Positions 1-7,022 of a stretch of DNA of 38,027 nucleotides are shown piece after piece. The number at the start of each line of letters is the position of its first letter. Within the stretch, counting starts at the first letter, position 1. The position numbers were made by a program, and so were the translations under genes. The notes beneath the pieces are model-generated. The model was not told where the DNA came from. It saw nothing but the letters and a program-made list of their open reading frames with translations, and did no database searches. Source of the DNA: an uncultured Clostridia bacterium (GTDB lineage Bacteria > Bacillota > Clostridia > Oscillospirales > Oscillospiraceae); contig CAMDZY010000002.1 of NCBI GenBank assembly GCA_945910975.1, positions 1 to 38,027 on the forward strand, written 5' to 3'.

Positions 1-515
1 GCTACGACTTTGCATTTGTGGATTATCCGTCCTATGGGGAAAGTGCGGGAAGCCTTTCGCAGGAAACCATAAAACAGTTTGGGTTGGAGGTTTACGACTA
101 TTTTTCAAAAGTGCAGAACCGGACGGATATTTATGTGTTTGGCTACAGCCTTGGAACAGGAGTGGCAAATTATGTTGCATCGCAAAGGTCGGTGCAAGGG
201 CTGATTTTATTTGCGCCTTACGCAAACGGATATGATTTATATAATCAGCAGCTCAATATTTTTCACGGACCGCTCAAGCTGCTTGTAGGGTTCCCGATGG
301 AGGCGGAGCAGTTTGCCGAAAATATCTCGGTAAAACCGCTTATTTTTGCATCTACAGAGGATGAAGTCGTTCCCTGTGAGAGTAGCGTGCGATTATCGCA
401 AAGTTATCGCGCAGGCACGGATTTCAATCTGCTGGATGATGCAGAACACAACGATTTCTGGCGTCACCCGCAGGTGCGCGCCGTTTTGTCGGCATATCTG
501 CATGAAAGACGGTAG
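1..515 (+). CDS. Alpha/beta hydrolase, 5' end cut by window start
   Basis: The open frame is already running at base 3, so the N-terminus is missing and about 170 residues remain. What is visible is the core of a serine alpha/beta hydrolase. It has the DYPSYGES segment (strand 4 and oxyanion region, like D-YPGYGxS in this family), the nucleophile elbow GYSLGTG with its Ser codon at 147-149, a probable acid around STEDEVVP (about 350-370), and a probable catalytic His in DAEHNDFW (about 440-460). It resembles the BEM46/YqkD-like hydrolases of Clostridia; the substrate cannot be told. The GTG at 18 is an internal Val in a continuing frame, so it is not taken as the start. It is followed by a strong terminator at 536-575. 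Family call is firm, function open. Confidence 0.85.
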   Translation, partial: YDFAFVDYPSYGESAGSLSQETIKQFGLEVYDYFSKVQNRTDIYVFGYSLGTGVANYVASQRSVQGLILFAPYANGYDLYNQQLNIFHGPLKLLVGFPMEAEQFAENISVKPLIFASTEDEVVPCESSVRLSQSYRAGTDFNLLDDAEHNDFWRHPQVRAVLSAYLHERR

Positions 516-535
516 AAAGAAACGCAAGAAAATGA

Positions 536-575
536 CCCGAAAGCGAGAGTTTTCTCCGCTTTCGGGTTGCTTTTT
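536..575 (+). terminator. Rho-independent terminator after the hydrolase
   Basis: A perfect 10-bp stem, CCCGAAAGCG (536-545) with CGCTTTCGGG (557-566), has an 11-nt loop and is followed by TTGCTTTTT. It ends the hydrolase transcript. It also lies immediately 3' of the minus-strand permease relic, so it may once have served both strands. Confidence 0.9.
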
Positions 576-631
576 CAGCTGACGAAAGAAATCACGCTGC
601 CGGCCAGCGCACGCAGAATGAAAAGTGCCGC
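575..631 (-). pseudogene. Relic of the 3' end of a heavy-metal permease gene
   Basis: On the minus strand this stretch encodes AALFILRALAGSVISFVS followed by a TGA stop at 577-575. It closely matches the C-terminus of the intact permease at 1671-2561 (AALFLLSALAGSVIS...). At DNA level 588-631 and 1693-1736 agree at 39 of 44 positions by my hand alignment, including a 20-nt identical block. Upstream of this tail the similarity fades and no permease-like protein continues. I read it as the surviving 3' tail of a second permease copy, or of a rearranged original. It is clear as a repeat; the evolutionary story is inference. Confidence 0.7.
588..631. repeat. Imperfect 44-bp direct repeat, left copy
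   Basis: This copy matches 1693-1736 at 39 of 44 positions in the same orientation. The pair flanks the lipoprotein gene and its promoter, enclosing about 1.1 kb. Confidence 0.8.
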
Positions 632-679
632 CTTTATTTTTCGCAAATTTTGACTTTTTTTCTTTCGTAGTCGCCAATA

Positions 680-709
680 TTGACAAAAAGACACTTGCAG
701 TGCTATAAT
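680..709 (+). promoter_or_regulatory. Strong extended -10 promoter for the lipoprotein gene
   Basis: TTGACA (680-685), an 18-nt spacer and TATAAT (704-709), preceded by an extended TG motif (TGC at 701-703). Both hexamers are perfect consensus, so a housekeeping sigma-A promoter is very likely. Transcription should start near 716. Confidence 0.85.
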
Positions 710-720
710 TAACATTAAAT

Positions 721-734
721 TAGTCATGTGACTA
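721..734. promoter_or_regulatory. Dyad just downstream of the transcription start (possible operator)
   Basis: TAGTCA-TG-TGACTA is a perfect 6-bp inverted repeat with a 2-nt centre. It sits at about +5 to +19 relative to the predicted start of the 680-709 promoter, where a repressor would block transcription. No regulator gene lies nearby, so operator function is only inferred. Confidence 0.35.
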
Positions 735-754
735 TGCGAAAGGAGAAATGCATC

Positions 755-1612
755 ATGAGAAAATTCATCGCAATGTGTCTGGCTGTGCTTTTCTTGCTTG
801 GCTGCGTTGGCTGCGCGGAGGAACGGCCGGAGCCAAAGAGCAAGCCGCACCGATCCACCGAGGCACAATTGCAACAAAGCGAGCCGGAAACAGAACCAGA
901 AACAGAACCAGAAACAGAACCGGAAACGGAAGTGCCTGCTGAGGTTGTGGCCAGGGTCGTTCCGGATGATGATAACTCGTATATTATCAATGACAAGGGC
1001 GAAGCCGTTCTGAAAATGAATATCGACAGCGTTTATGTGGATATTCCGGGGAATATCGGTGCAACACAAAAAATCATGGATGCATCCAAAAAAGAAAAAG
1101 AGCTGGTTTACGATAATGCGCAGGATATAGCCGGCTCGATGTCCCCGGGCAGAAATAATGAGATGTTCGAAGAATATCAAATTACCATCCTGCGTGCGGA
1201 TCGACGCATTATTTCATGGAGTTCCGCTGATACGATTTTTTTGGATGGAGTACGTCCGATACACGGCGCAGCGGTGAGAACATTTTCTTCCGAAACCGGA
1301 GATGAACTTCAGTTTGGCGATTTGACGGATCAAAAGGAAGCACTCAAGAAAGCCTTGCGTGATGCGTGTTGGGAACAGGCAAACAGTAAGCAGGATGATC
1401 CGAATTCTTATGGATATGAAGATATTGTCAGCAATGAAGAGAATTTTGATCATATATTCAGTGAAGAAAATTTTGATTGGAGTCTGGCCGATGATGGAAT
1501 CCATATTTATTGTATCCCCAACATGATTGGCGGCTTTGGTGGTGAAATTGAATTTGTTGTGCCGTATGATTTGATTGCGGACAATGTCTATGACTGGGTA
1601 CTTCCCGAATAA
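755..1612 (+). CDS. DUF3298 (RsiV-like) lipoprotein
   Basis: A 285-residue secreted lipoprotein. The ATG at 755 is chosen because AAAGGAG (739-745) lies 9 nt upstream; the longer GTG frame from 728 would overlap that site. The signal peptide ends in LLGC or CVGC (Cys17 or Cys20 acylated). It is followed by a Glu/Pro/Thr linker with four EPET repeats (about residues 43-58), then a globular domain. The N-terminal half resembles DUF4163 and the C-terminal half resembles DUF3298, with the typical end in which a Gly-rich GGFGGEIEF precedes VPYDLI. This fold occurs in RsiV (anti-sigma V, lysozyme binding) and in PdaC-type proteins. There is no membrane-spanning anti-sigma part and no sigma factor beside it, so a ligand- or wall-binding lipoprotein is more likely than an anti-sigma factor. 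It is monocistronic, between a strong promoter and a terminator. Confidence 0.75.
   Translation: MRKFIAMCLAVLFLLGCVGCAEERPEPKSKPHRSTEAQLQQSEPETEPETEPETEPETEVPAEVVARVVPDDDNSYIINDKGEAVLKMNIDSVYVDIPGNIGATQKIMDASKKEKELVYDNAQDIAGSMSPGRNNEMFEEYQITILRADRRIISWSSADTIFLDGVRPIHGAAVRTFSSETGDELQFGDLTDQKEALKKALRDACWEQANSKQDDPNSYGYEDIVSNEENFDHIFSEENFDWSLADDGIHIYCIPNMIGGFGGEIEFVVPYDLIADNVYDWVLPE
881..928 (+). repeat. Four tandem 12-bp units coding EPET
   Basis: Four near-identical 12-nt units of the form GAACCAGAAACA lie in frame inside the lipoprotein linker. Because the unit is a multiple of three, copy number can change without a frameshift. Confidence 0.85.
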
Positions 1613-1619
1613 AGCAAAA

Positions 1620-1650
1620 GCCCGGAAGCAGGTTTTTTCTGCTTCCGGGC
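1620..1650. terminator. Bidirectional terminator between convergent genes
   Basis: A perfect 12-bp stem, GCCCGGAAGCAG (1620-1631) with CTGCTTCCGGGC (1639-1650), and loop GTTTTTT. The + side continues GATTTTGCT. The minus side reads into TTTTGCTTT, so it can end both the lipoprotein and the permease transcripts. Confidence 0.88.
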
Positions 1651-1670
1651 GATTTTGCTAGATGGGCGGC

Positions 1671-2561
1671 TTATATAAGCGCACAAATCAGCGAAATCAC
1701 GCTGCCGGCCAGTGCGCTCAAAAGGAAAAGTGCCGCTACAACGATCCAGTTTTCCTTTTGATTTTTGTTTGTGCGGAACAAAACCAACAGGCCGATGCCT
1801 GCGTTGGACAAAAGTCCTGCAAACAGGCCGCCGACGCCGATGATACCGCTGAGATAGGCTTCCGTCAGCACAACGGAAACCGAGCAGTTGGGAATCAGGC
1901 CGAACAGCGCCAGAATGCAATCGCCGATGACCGGTTTGCTGAGGATCGTGCCAGAGAGCTTTTCTACACCGATGACGCCGAACAGCAAATTCAGTCCGAT
2001 GGTCACCAAAATCAGCATGACGGCAATTTTCAGCGTATGCCGCAGCGCCGAGAGCCAAACGCTGCCCTCGTCCTCATCGCAGGAGCAATGCTCCCGCTGG
2101 CAAAAGCTGTGGATGTCCTTCTGCGTCCGGAACCATTTGCCAAGCACGGCATCTACCAGATAGCCCAGCAGAATGCCCAGCGCCGCCTTGCTCAGCACGA
2201 TCAGCACGATCAGCACGATGGAAGAAACCTTTACACTGCCGTTGCCCGTCAGTGCGCCCAGCATGATGGGCAGCATCTCGTCCGAGGTTGCGAAAAACAC
2301 CGCCAGCATGGTGCCTACCGTGATCGAGCCGGTGGAAAACAGTGTAGCGGCCGCACCGGAGATGCCGCACTGCGGCACCACGCCCAAAAGCCCACCCAAA
2401 GCGGGGCCTGCCTTGCGGGAGAAGCTGTGAAGAATATTTTCGTTCAGGCGGTTACTGCGCTCAAGCAGCTCCATCAAAAGATAGGCAATAAACAAAATCG
2501 GAATACTCAACGCGCCATCCTTCAGCCCGTCCAGCACCGCATCCAGAATGAAATCTGCCAA
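1671..2561 (-). CDS. Putative heavy-metal (manganese/arsenic-type) export permease, ArsP_2-like
   Basis: An integral membrane protein of about 296 residues. I take the TTG at 2561-2559 as start: AGGAG lies 7 nt upstream (2573-2569), and the product then begins LADFILDAVLDGLKD, as family members do; the ATG at 2579 overlaps this ribosome binding site. Two related halves each carry a Pro-x-Cys signature in a membrane hairpin: PQCGISGAAATLFSTGS and PNCSVSVVLTEAYLSG, the second followed by NAGIGLLVLFRTNK. This is typical of the putative 10-TM heavy-metal exporter family (PF11449), often annotated as putative manganese transporter or arsenic efflux protein. Between the halves is a Cys/His/acid-rich loop (HSFCQREHCSCDEDE), a plausible metal site. 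It is divergent from the B12 operon and convergent with the lipoprotein gene. A relic of its 3' end lies at 575-631. The exported ion is not known. Confidence 0.75.
   Translation of the reverse strand: MADFILDAVLDGLKDGALSIPILFIAYLLMELLERSNRLNENILHSFSRKAGPALGGLLGVVPQCGISGAAATLFSTGSITVGTMLAVFFATSDEMLPIMLGALTGNGSVKVSSIVLIVLIVLSKAALGILLGYLVDAVLGKWFRTQKDIHSFCQREHCSCDEDEGSVWLSALRHTLKIAVMLILVTIGLNLLFGVIGVEKLSGTILSKPVIGDCILALFGLIPNCSVSVVLTEAYLSGIIGVGGLFAGLLSNAGIGLLVLFRTNKNQKENWIVVAALFLLSALAGSVISLICALI
1693..1736. repeat. Imperfect 44-bp direct repeat, right copy (inside permease 3' end)
   Basis: Partner of 588-631, within the coding sequence for the last residues of the permease. Confidence 0.8.
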
Positions 2562-2577
2562 ATTAACACTCCTTATC

Positions 2578-2604
2578 ATCCGTATCTTATTCAGTATAAC
2601 GGAT
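2578..2604. promoter_or_regulatory. Inverted repeat over the permease promoter start region
   Basis: ATCCGT (2578-2583) and ACGGAT (2599-2604) are inverted repeats separated by 15 nt. They span the -10 element and start region of the minus-strand permease promoter. It may be an operator for a metal-responsive regulator; no regulator is encoded nearby and the half-sites are short. Confidence 0.3.
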
Positions 2605-2621
2605 AAGCGCCGGAAATGCAA
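2593..2621 (-). promoter_or_regulatory. Promoter of the metal permease gene
   Basis: Read on the minus strand: TTGCAT (2621-2616), a 17-nt spacer, TATACT (2598-2593). The start should fall near 2587, giving a leader of about 25 nt before the TTG start codon. Confidence 0.6.
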
Positions 2622-2749
2622 ACCATATTTTTCAAAATGCGCAAGATTACGCCCAGGGCTGTGGCCGGTATAGGAATTGCGAAAAGTGAGCGCTTTTTTG
2701 TCGTGAACAATCGTTGCTTGCAAAACAATAAGGGTGCTTCCAGAAATGG

Positions 2750-2778
2750 TTGACTTTTTCCCTTGATGGGTATAAAAT
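2750..2778 (+). promoter_or_regulatory. Promoter of the cobalamin-riboswitch operon
   Basis: TTGACT (2750-2755), a 17-nt spacer, TAAAAT (2773-2778). Transcription would start near 2785, giving a leader of about 310 nt that holds the riboswitch and its terminator. Confidence 0.75.
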
Positions 2779-2794
2779 AGAACAAAGTTTAATT

Positions 2795-2985
2795 TGGCAC
2801 AGTGTCCGCCGGGTTCGAGTTAGACCGGCGGGAGAATAGAGAATCGGGTGCAAATCCCGAACGGTACCGCCACTGTAAGCGCGGAGGCCGCACGGAAAGA
2901 CGAAAGTCGGTCATTGGAGGAAGCTCTGAGAAGGCTGCGTGCAGGCTGTCGATGCGCAAGTCAGGAGAACTGCTGCGCCAATTGT
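2795..2985 (+). ncRNA. Cobalamin (B12) riboswitch
   Basis: The leader contains the landmark core of the cobalamin riboswitch (Rfam RF00174 type). There is a G/C stem CCGCCGG/CCGGCGG (2806-2812/2825-2831), then GAATCGGGTGCAAATCCCG (around 2841-2859), then the highly conserved CCGCCACTGTAA (2868-2878 region). The B12 box AAGTCAGGAGAACTGC is at about 2958-2973. It is followed by an expression platform with a perfect terminator (3040-3078). In this class cobalamin binding normally turns the downstream genes off, so the operon should be expressed when cobalamin is scarce. Boundaries are approximate; identity is firm. Confidence 0.93.
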
Positions 2986-3039
2986 TCTGCCGGAATGCAG
3001 CGGGTGTGTGCTTCTGGCGGTTTTGACGTGGGAAAACGG

Positions 3040-3078
3040 CTGCGGCAATCAGAAATGACCTGATTGCCGCAGTTTTTT
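3040..3078 (+). terminator. Riboswitch expression-platform terminator
   Basis: A perfect 13-bp stem, CTGCGGCAATCAG (3040-3052) with CTGATTGCCGCAG (3060-3072), a 7-nt loop and six Ts. It lies between the B12 box and the first gene, 17 nt before the start codon, so it must be bypassed for expression. I infer ligand-induced termination. Confidence 0.9.
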
Positions 3079-3095
3079 GCAAGGGGAGGGATAAA

Positions 3096-5009
3096 ATGCG
3101 CCGACATAACCTGGTTACAAAAGGGCTGGCAGCCGCGCTGGTGCTTGTCATGTTGCTGCGTATTGCAAGCGCAATTGGCTCGCTGCGGCGCGATGATACC
3201 GTTGAACCGCTCCCGCATAAGACTGCCGCCATTTTGGCCGAAGTCGGCTCCGGCGTGCAGGGGGTTGCTGTGCAAACGCCGCCAGAGGAGCCAACAAAGG
3301 AACCGGAACAGCCCACGGAGCAATCCAGCCCACCTGAGGAGCCTACGGAGCAGGCTTCCCCGCAGGAAGAGCCAAAGCCCACGGATTCGCAAACAGACAC
3401 AAGCGCCCAGCCAGACACCGGCAACCGCACAGATCACGGCGAAACCGGCGACACACCCGGCAAGGATAATCTGCCGGATGGTGGCAATGACAACGGTCAA
3501 AACAAGAATCCCGACGATAACACAAACAACGGTTCAAACAATAACGACGACAATAACAACGATCATCCGCCGGACAAGGACACTCAACTGCGGATCGTCA
3601 CCGATTTGACAAACGGTATGTTCAACTACGAACAGCTGGAAGATGATATTTTGCCCTTTTATGCGTATATTGTAAACGGAAAATCGGATATGTATCTGCG
3701 CGCAAAGCTGCGCAATACCCAAACACCGGCAAACGGGCAGTTTCTCACGGCGCAGGGCAGGAACTTTGAAGCAAGGCTGGCGCGACAGGAGGATAATTAT
3801 ATCACTTTATATGTAAAACAGGGAAGCAAAACCGTGTTGGAGGTCACCTATACCATCCGCTATGAGGCACAGAAGGCGGATGCCAACAAGCCACAGGTGG
3901 GCGATTCTCCGCCGGTTGTGCAAACCAATCTGGACGGCTTTACCGGCACGCTGACTAACCGCAATTTTACACTTACTGTCGATGCGAAAACCACCACAGG
4001 GCAGCGCATTTTTGCAGACAATATCTTTGTCACGCTGGACGGTCAGCCTGTCAGCGGGCCAACCGGCAGTCAGGTGTTTGAGTATGCGCTCTATTTTGAA
4101 AATCCCACGGTCGGGGACAGCCAAACGCATGAAATCACCGTCCTGGCGTGGGACAATGCGGGAAATTCCACTTTTGTGCGTTATGAGGTGACCTATTCTT
4201 TCGTGGATACCGGCGGCACGGTCGGCACGGCGTATATTTTGCTCGATGCCACCACCGTGGGGCTTGACCCGGATACGTTGGGCGGCACGTATGTGTGGAA
4301 AATTCGCCAGAATGTGCCGGCGTCCTACGCCGTTTTGGAGATGCTGGAGGAATTTGGTTACGATGCGGAGTATGCGAACTCGCCGGACGACGGGTTCTAC
4401 CTGCGCCGGATTTCCCGCGGCGGCATGATGGACTATGCACAGATCCCGGACGCACTCTGGCAAAAAATTCAGAAGGACGGTCTGGGCTTGACCGGCCAGT
4501 CCGACGCGGATTCTCTGGGCGAGTTTGACTATACCAACGGTTCCGGCTGGATGTACTCGCTGAACGGGACGCTGTATGCCGGAAAAGGGCTTTCCAGCTA
4601 CTACCTCAGCGATGGCGATACCCTGTATATCCGCTTTACGCTGGCCTACGGCAAGGACATCGGCGGCTATAACGACGGCTATGGGACTCTGTCGACCTAT
4701 TGCGGCAAATGGCTGAACGGCACCTATTTTGACGAGCATCAATGGGGCGAAGCAACCGTTGTGCAGCAGCCGACCTGCACGGAGCCGGGGGTTCTTACAC
4801 GCACGTGCGCAGTTTGCGGCGATCAGCAGGTAACCGGCTCCGTACCGGCACTAGGACACGATTTCGTGGAAACCGGCCGTCAGGAGCCAACGCAGACAGA
4901 GGAAGGCTGGATTGATTACACCTGCACCCGCTGCGGCGCGACCAAACGCGAAATTTTGACGGTTGCAGATACAAATTGGAGGAGAAAACATGAAAGAACG
5001 ACTCGTTAG
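3096..5009 (+). CDS. Surface protein with DUF4430 (transcobalamin C-terminal-like) domain
   Basis: A 637-residue envelope protein, first gene after the B12 riboswitch. The ATG has GGGGAGGG just upstream. Order: an N-terminal hydrophobic segment (about residues 8-27, signal peptide or anchor; a possible AxA site is present); a long Pro/Glu then Asn/Asp-rich linker (about 62-161) that could span the wall; two beta-sandwich-like segments (about 165-262 and 272-370); a DUF4430 domain (about 377-532); and two Cys-x-x-Cys mini-repeats at the C-terminus (about 547-621, CAVCG and CTRCG). The DUF4430 signature is clear: DDGFYLRRI, then SGWMYSLNG, then LSDGDTLYIRFTLAYG. DUF4430 is the family that includes the cobalamin-contacting C-terminal domain of intrinsic factor/transcobalamin. 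With the riboswitch, corrinoid binding is a reasonable inference but not proven. It overlaps the next gene by 20 nt. Confidence 0.85.
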   Translation: MRRHNLVTKGLAAALVLVMLLRIASAIGSLRRDDTVEPLPHKTAAILAEVGSGVQGVAVQTPPEEPTKEPEQPTEQSSPPEEPTEQASPQEEPKPTDSQTDTSAQPDTGNRTDHGETGDTPGKDNLPDGGNDNGQNKNPDDNTNNGSNNNDDNNNDHPPDKDTQLRIVTDLTNGMFNYEQLEDDILPFYAYIVNGKSDMYLRAKLRNTQTPANGQFLTAQGRNFEARLARQEDNYITLYVKQGSKTVLEVTYTIRYEAQKADANKPQVGDSPPVVQTNLDGFTGTLTNRNFTLTVDAKTTTGQRIFADNIFVTLDGQPVSGPTGSQVFEYALYFENPTVGDSQTHEITVLAWDNAGNSTFVRYEVTYSFVDTGGTVGTAYILLDATTVGLDPDTLGGTYVWKIRQNVPASYAVLEMLEEFGYDAEYANSPDDGFYLRRISRGGMMDYAQIPDALWQKIQKDGLGLTGQSDADSLGEFDYTNGSGWMYSLNGTLYAGKGLSSYYLSDGDTLYIRFTLAYGKDIGGYNDGYGTLSTYCGKWLNGTYFDEHQWGEATVVQQPTCTEPGVLTRTCAVCGDQQVTGSVPALGHDFVETGRQEPTQTEEGWIDYTCTRCGATKREILTVADTNWRRKHERTTR

Positions 5010-6096
5010 TATGATTTTGGCGCTGTGCTTTGTGTGCGCAATGGCTTTGCCCGCATTTGCTGCGGATGCAACGCTCGATGCCATGGCGCAGCAATTGGAC
5101 GGCGAAGCAGAAGACATTTTAAAGACAGCTGCGGAAACGGCAGGCAACAGCCTTTCGGATTGGGCGGTATTGCTGGCGGCGCGCAGCGGAATTACCGCGC
5201 ACCGCGAGGATTATCTCAACGCGCTTTGGGACTATGTTTCCGACCATTATGCGCAAACGGGCGCGCTGGACACGATGAAAGCCACCGAGTGGCACCGCAT
5301 TGCACTGACCGTAACGGCGCTGGGCGCGGATGCCACCTGTTTTGGTACGGACGCACAGGGCAACCGCATCGACCTGCTCGCAGACGGCACCTACAACTGG
5401 AGCCAAACCGATTCGCTGGGCAAGCAGGGGATCAACGGCTGGGTATTTGCGCTGCTTGCACTCGATGCAAGGCAGACGCCGGTGCCGACCGATGCGAAAT
5501 ATCAGCGCGAGGACATGGTTGCGGCAATTTTGGCTGCGCAGGAAGCCGACGGCGGCTTTGGCCTTTCTGCCGGACAGTCGGAAACGGATGTAACTGCCAT
5601 GGTACTGCAGGCGCTTGCGCCGTATGCAGACACCTGCACGCAGCAGATCGACCGCGCACTGGATTATTTGTCCGGTTGCCAAACGCAGCGCGGCGATTTT
5701 GAAAGCCGGGGCGCCACCAGCGCCGAGGGCAGCGCACAGGTGATCATCGCCTTGTGCGCATTGGGCATCGACCCGCGGACGGACAGCCGCTTTGTCAAGG
5801 AGGGCGGCAATGCGCTCGATGGGCTGCTGCTATATCAGACGGCATCCGGCGGCTTCTGCCACGCCCAGACCGAGCAGGACACGCTTCTGGCAACCGAACA
5901 GGCCGGCTTGGCGCTCTGCGCGGTTTCGCGTATGGATGAGGGCCACGGCAGCGTATACGATTTTTCCGACACAGAGGTTCACCCCTATGAATATACAAAA
6001 AGCAACTTGACGATTTATTTTGTCATCGGCGCAGTCGTGCTGGTGGGGATCGTTGCGATTCTTGTCTGGAAAGGGAAGAAAAAATGTTTGAAGTAA
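4990..6096 (+). CDS. Membrane-anchored alpha/alpha-barrel protein (prenyltransferase/transcobalamin N-domain fold)
   Basis: 368 residues. The ATG at 4990 follows GGAGGAG and begins a good signal peptide (cleavage after ALPAFA). The mature part is helical with prenyltransferase/squalene-cyclase type repeats: GWVFALLALDA (about 148), AAQEADGGFGLSAGQSETDV (about 182-201), and YQTASGGFCHAQTEQDTLLA (about 282-301). A single membrane helix near 339-359 followed by KGKKKCLK anchors it with the domain outside. I see no DxDD or other cyclase active site, so a binding role fits better than terpene chemistry. The same alpha6/alpha6 barrel superfamily forms the N-terminal cobalamin-binding domain of intrinsic factor and transcobalamin. 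Its neighbour carries the C-terminal-type domain, so the two may act as a split equivalent. It overlaps the genes before and after (20 and 13 nt). Fold call good; ligand inferred. Confidence 0.75.
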   Translation: MKERLVSMILALCFVCAMALPAFAADATLDAMAQQLDGEAEDILKTAAETAGNSLSDWAVLLAARSGITAHREDYLNALWDYVSDHYAQTGALDTMKATEWHRIALTVTALGADATCFGTDAQGNRIDLLADGTYNWSQTDSLGKQGINGWVFALLALDARQTPVPTDAKYQREDMVAAILAAQEADGGFGLSAGQSETDVTAMVLQALAPYADTCTQQIDRALDYLSGCQTQRGDFESRGATSAEGSAQVIIALCALGIDPRTDSRFVKEGGNALDGLLLYQTASGGFCHAQTEQDTLLATEQAGLALCAVSRMDEGHGSVYDFSDTEVHPYEYTKSNLTIYFVIGAVVLVGIVAILVWKGKKKCLK

Positions 6097-7022
6097 CCGC
6101 CCAAATTACAAATCAGGTCAAAAAAGTCATTGTCGGCAAGGACGATGTCATTGAAAAAATATGGATCTCCATCCTTGCGCAGGGTCATGTGCTGCTGGAA
6201 GACGTTCCCGGCGTGGGCAAAACCACAATGGCGCTGTCCTTCGCCAAGGCACTGGGTTTGCAGGTCAAGCGCGTGCAGTTTACGCCGGACACGATGCCGT
6301 CGGATATTTTGGGCTTTTCCGTGTTCCGCGACGGCAAGCTGTGCTATCAGCCGGGCGCGGTGATGACCAATTTGCTGCTGGCCGATGAAATCAACCGTAC
6401 CAGTCCCAAAACCCAGTCTGCCCTGCTCGAAGCGATGGAGGAAGGGCAGGTGACGGTGGATGGTCAGAGCCATCGTCTACCGGAACCGTTTGTGGTGCTG
6501 GCCACACAGAACCCGATTGGCTCGGCCGGAACGCAGAATCTGCCAAATTCCCAGCTTGACCGCTTTTTGATGCGCCTGTCGATGGGCTATCCCGACCGGG
6601 CAAGTCAGGTGAATATTTTGAAAGAACGCCAAGACGGCGACCCGCTCGCCTCCGTGCAGCCGGTTTTGTCCGGTCAGGCGCTGTCCGAGGTGATTCAAAC
6701 GGCGGCAAAGACGGACGTTTCCGACGCGATTTTGGAATATATTGCCGCACTGACCGAAGCAACGCGCAGCCACCCGATGGTGCAGCTGGGCGTCAGTCCG
6801 CGCGGCGCATTGGCACTTTGCCGTGTGGCGAAGGCGTGTGCGTTTGCACGTTGCAGAGATTATGTTTTGCCGGAGGATGTGCAGGACATGGCGATGCAGG
6901 TATTTGTCCACCGCCTGGTGCTGTCGGCAAAGGCTCGGCTCAACGATCGCACGGCGGAGAACATTCTGCGGGAGATCCTGCAAGCGGTTGAAGTGCCGCG
7001 CCTGACGGAGCGCCGCAGATGA
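6084..7022 (+). CDS. MoxR-family AAA+ ATPase
   Basis: A 312-residue cytoplasmic AAA+ ATPase. Walker A is in DVPGVGKTTM (about residues 39-48), Walker B is LLLADEINR (about 97-105), sensor 1 is VLATQNP (about 137-143), and the arginine-finger region is LPNSQLDRFLMR (about 153-164). All key residues are present and the length is standard. MoxR proteins act as chaperone-like ATPases that mature or activate partner complexes. They are typically encoded with DUF58/VWA and transglutaminase-like proteins, exactly as here. The start overlaps the preceding gene by 13 nt and the stop overlaps the DUF58 gene by ATGA. In this operon a role in assembling or remodelling the surface apparatus is an inference from linkage only. 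Confidence 0.92.
   Translation: MFEVTAQITNQVKKVIVGKDDVIEKIWISILAQGHVLLEDVPGVGKTTMALSFAKALGLQVKRVQFTPDTMPSDILGFSVFRDGKLCYQPGAVMTNLLLADEINRTSPKTQSALLEAMEEGQVTVDGQSHRLPEPFVVLATQNPIGSAGTQNLPNSQLDRFLMRLSMGYPDRASQVNILKERQDGDPLASVQPVLSGQALSEVIQTAAKTDVSDAILEYIAALTEATRSHPMVQLGVSPRGALALCRVAKACAFARCRDYVLPEDVQDMAMQVFVHRLVLSAKARLNDRTAENILREILQAVEVPRLTERRR

Noticed and set aside
575..1180. 201-codon minus-strand open frame as a real gene
   Set aside because: Only its last 18 or so codons resemble a protein (the permease tail). The rest is antisense to the lipoprotein gene and runs through its promoter, so only the tail is kept, as a relic.
1662..2606. Long + strand open frame (314 codons) opposite the metal permease
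   Set aside because: Its product is Gln/His/Ala-rich without domains or hydrophobic pattern. The minus strand encodes a recognisable membrane protein with promoter, ribosome binding site and terminator.
3480..3575. AAC/GAC-rich stretch as a CRISPR-like or satellite repeat
   Set aside because: It is low-complexity coding DNA for the Asn/Asp linker of the DUF4430 protein; there are no regular units or spacers.
4990..6096. Terpene cyclase or protein prenyltransferase enzyme
   Set aside because: The fold repeats are present, but no DxDD or zinc-ligand catalytic set is visible. The protein is exported and membrane-anchored, so an enzyme call would be misleading.
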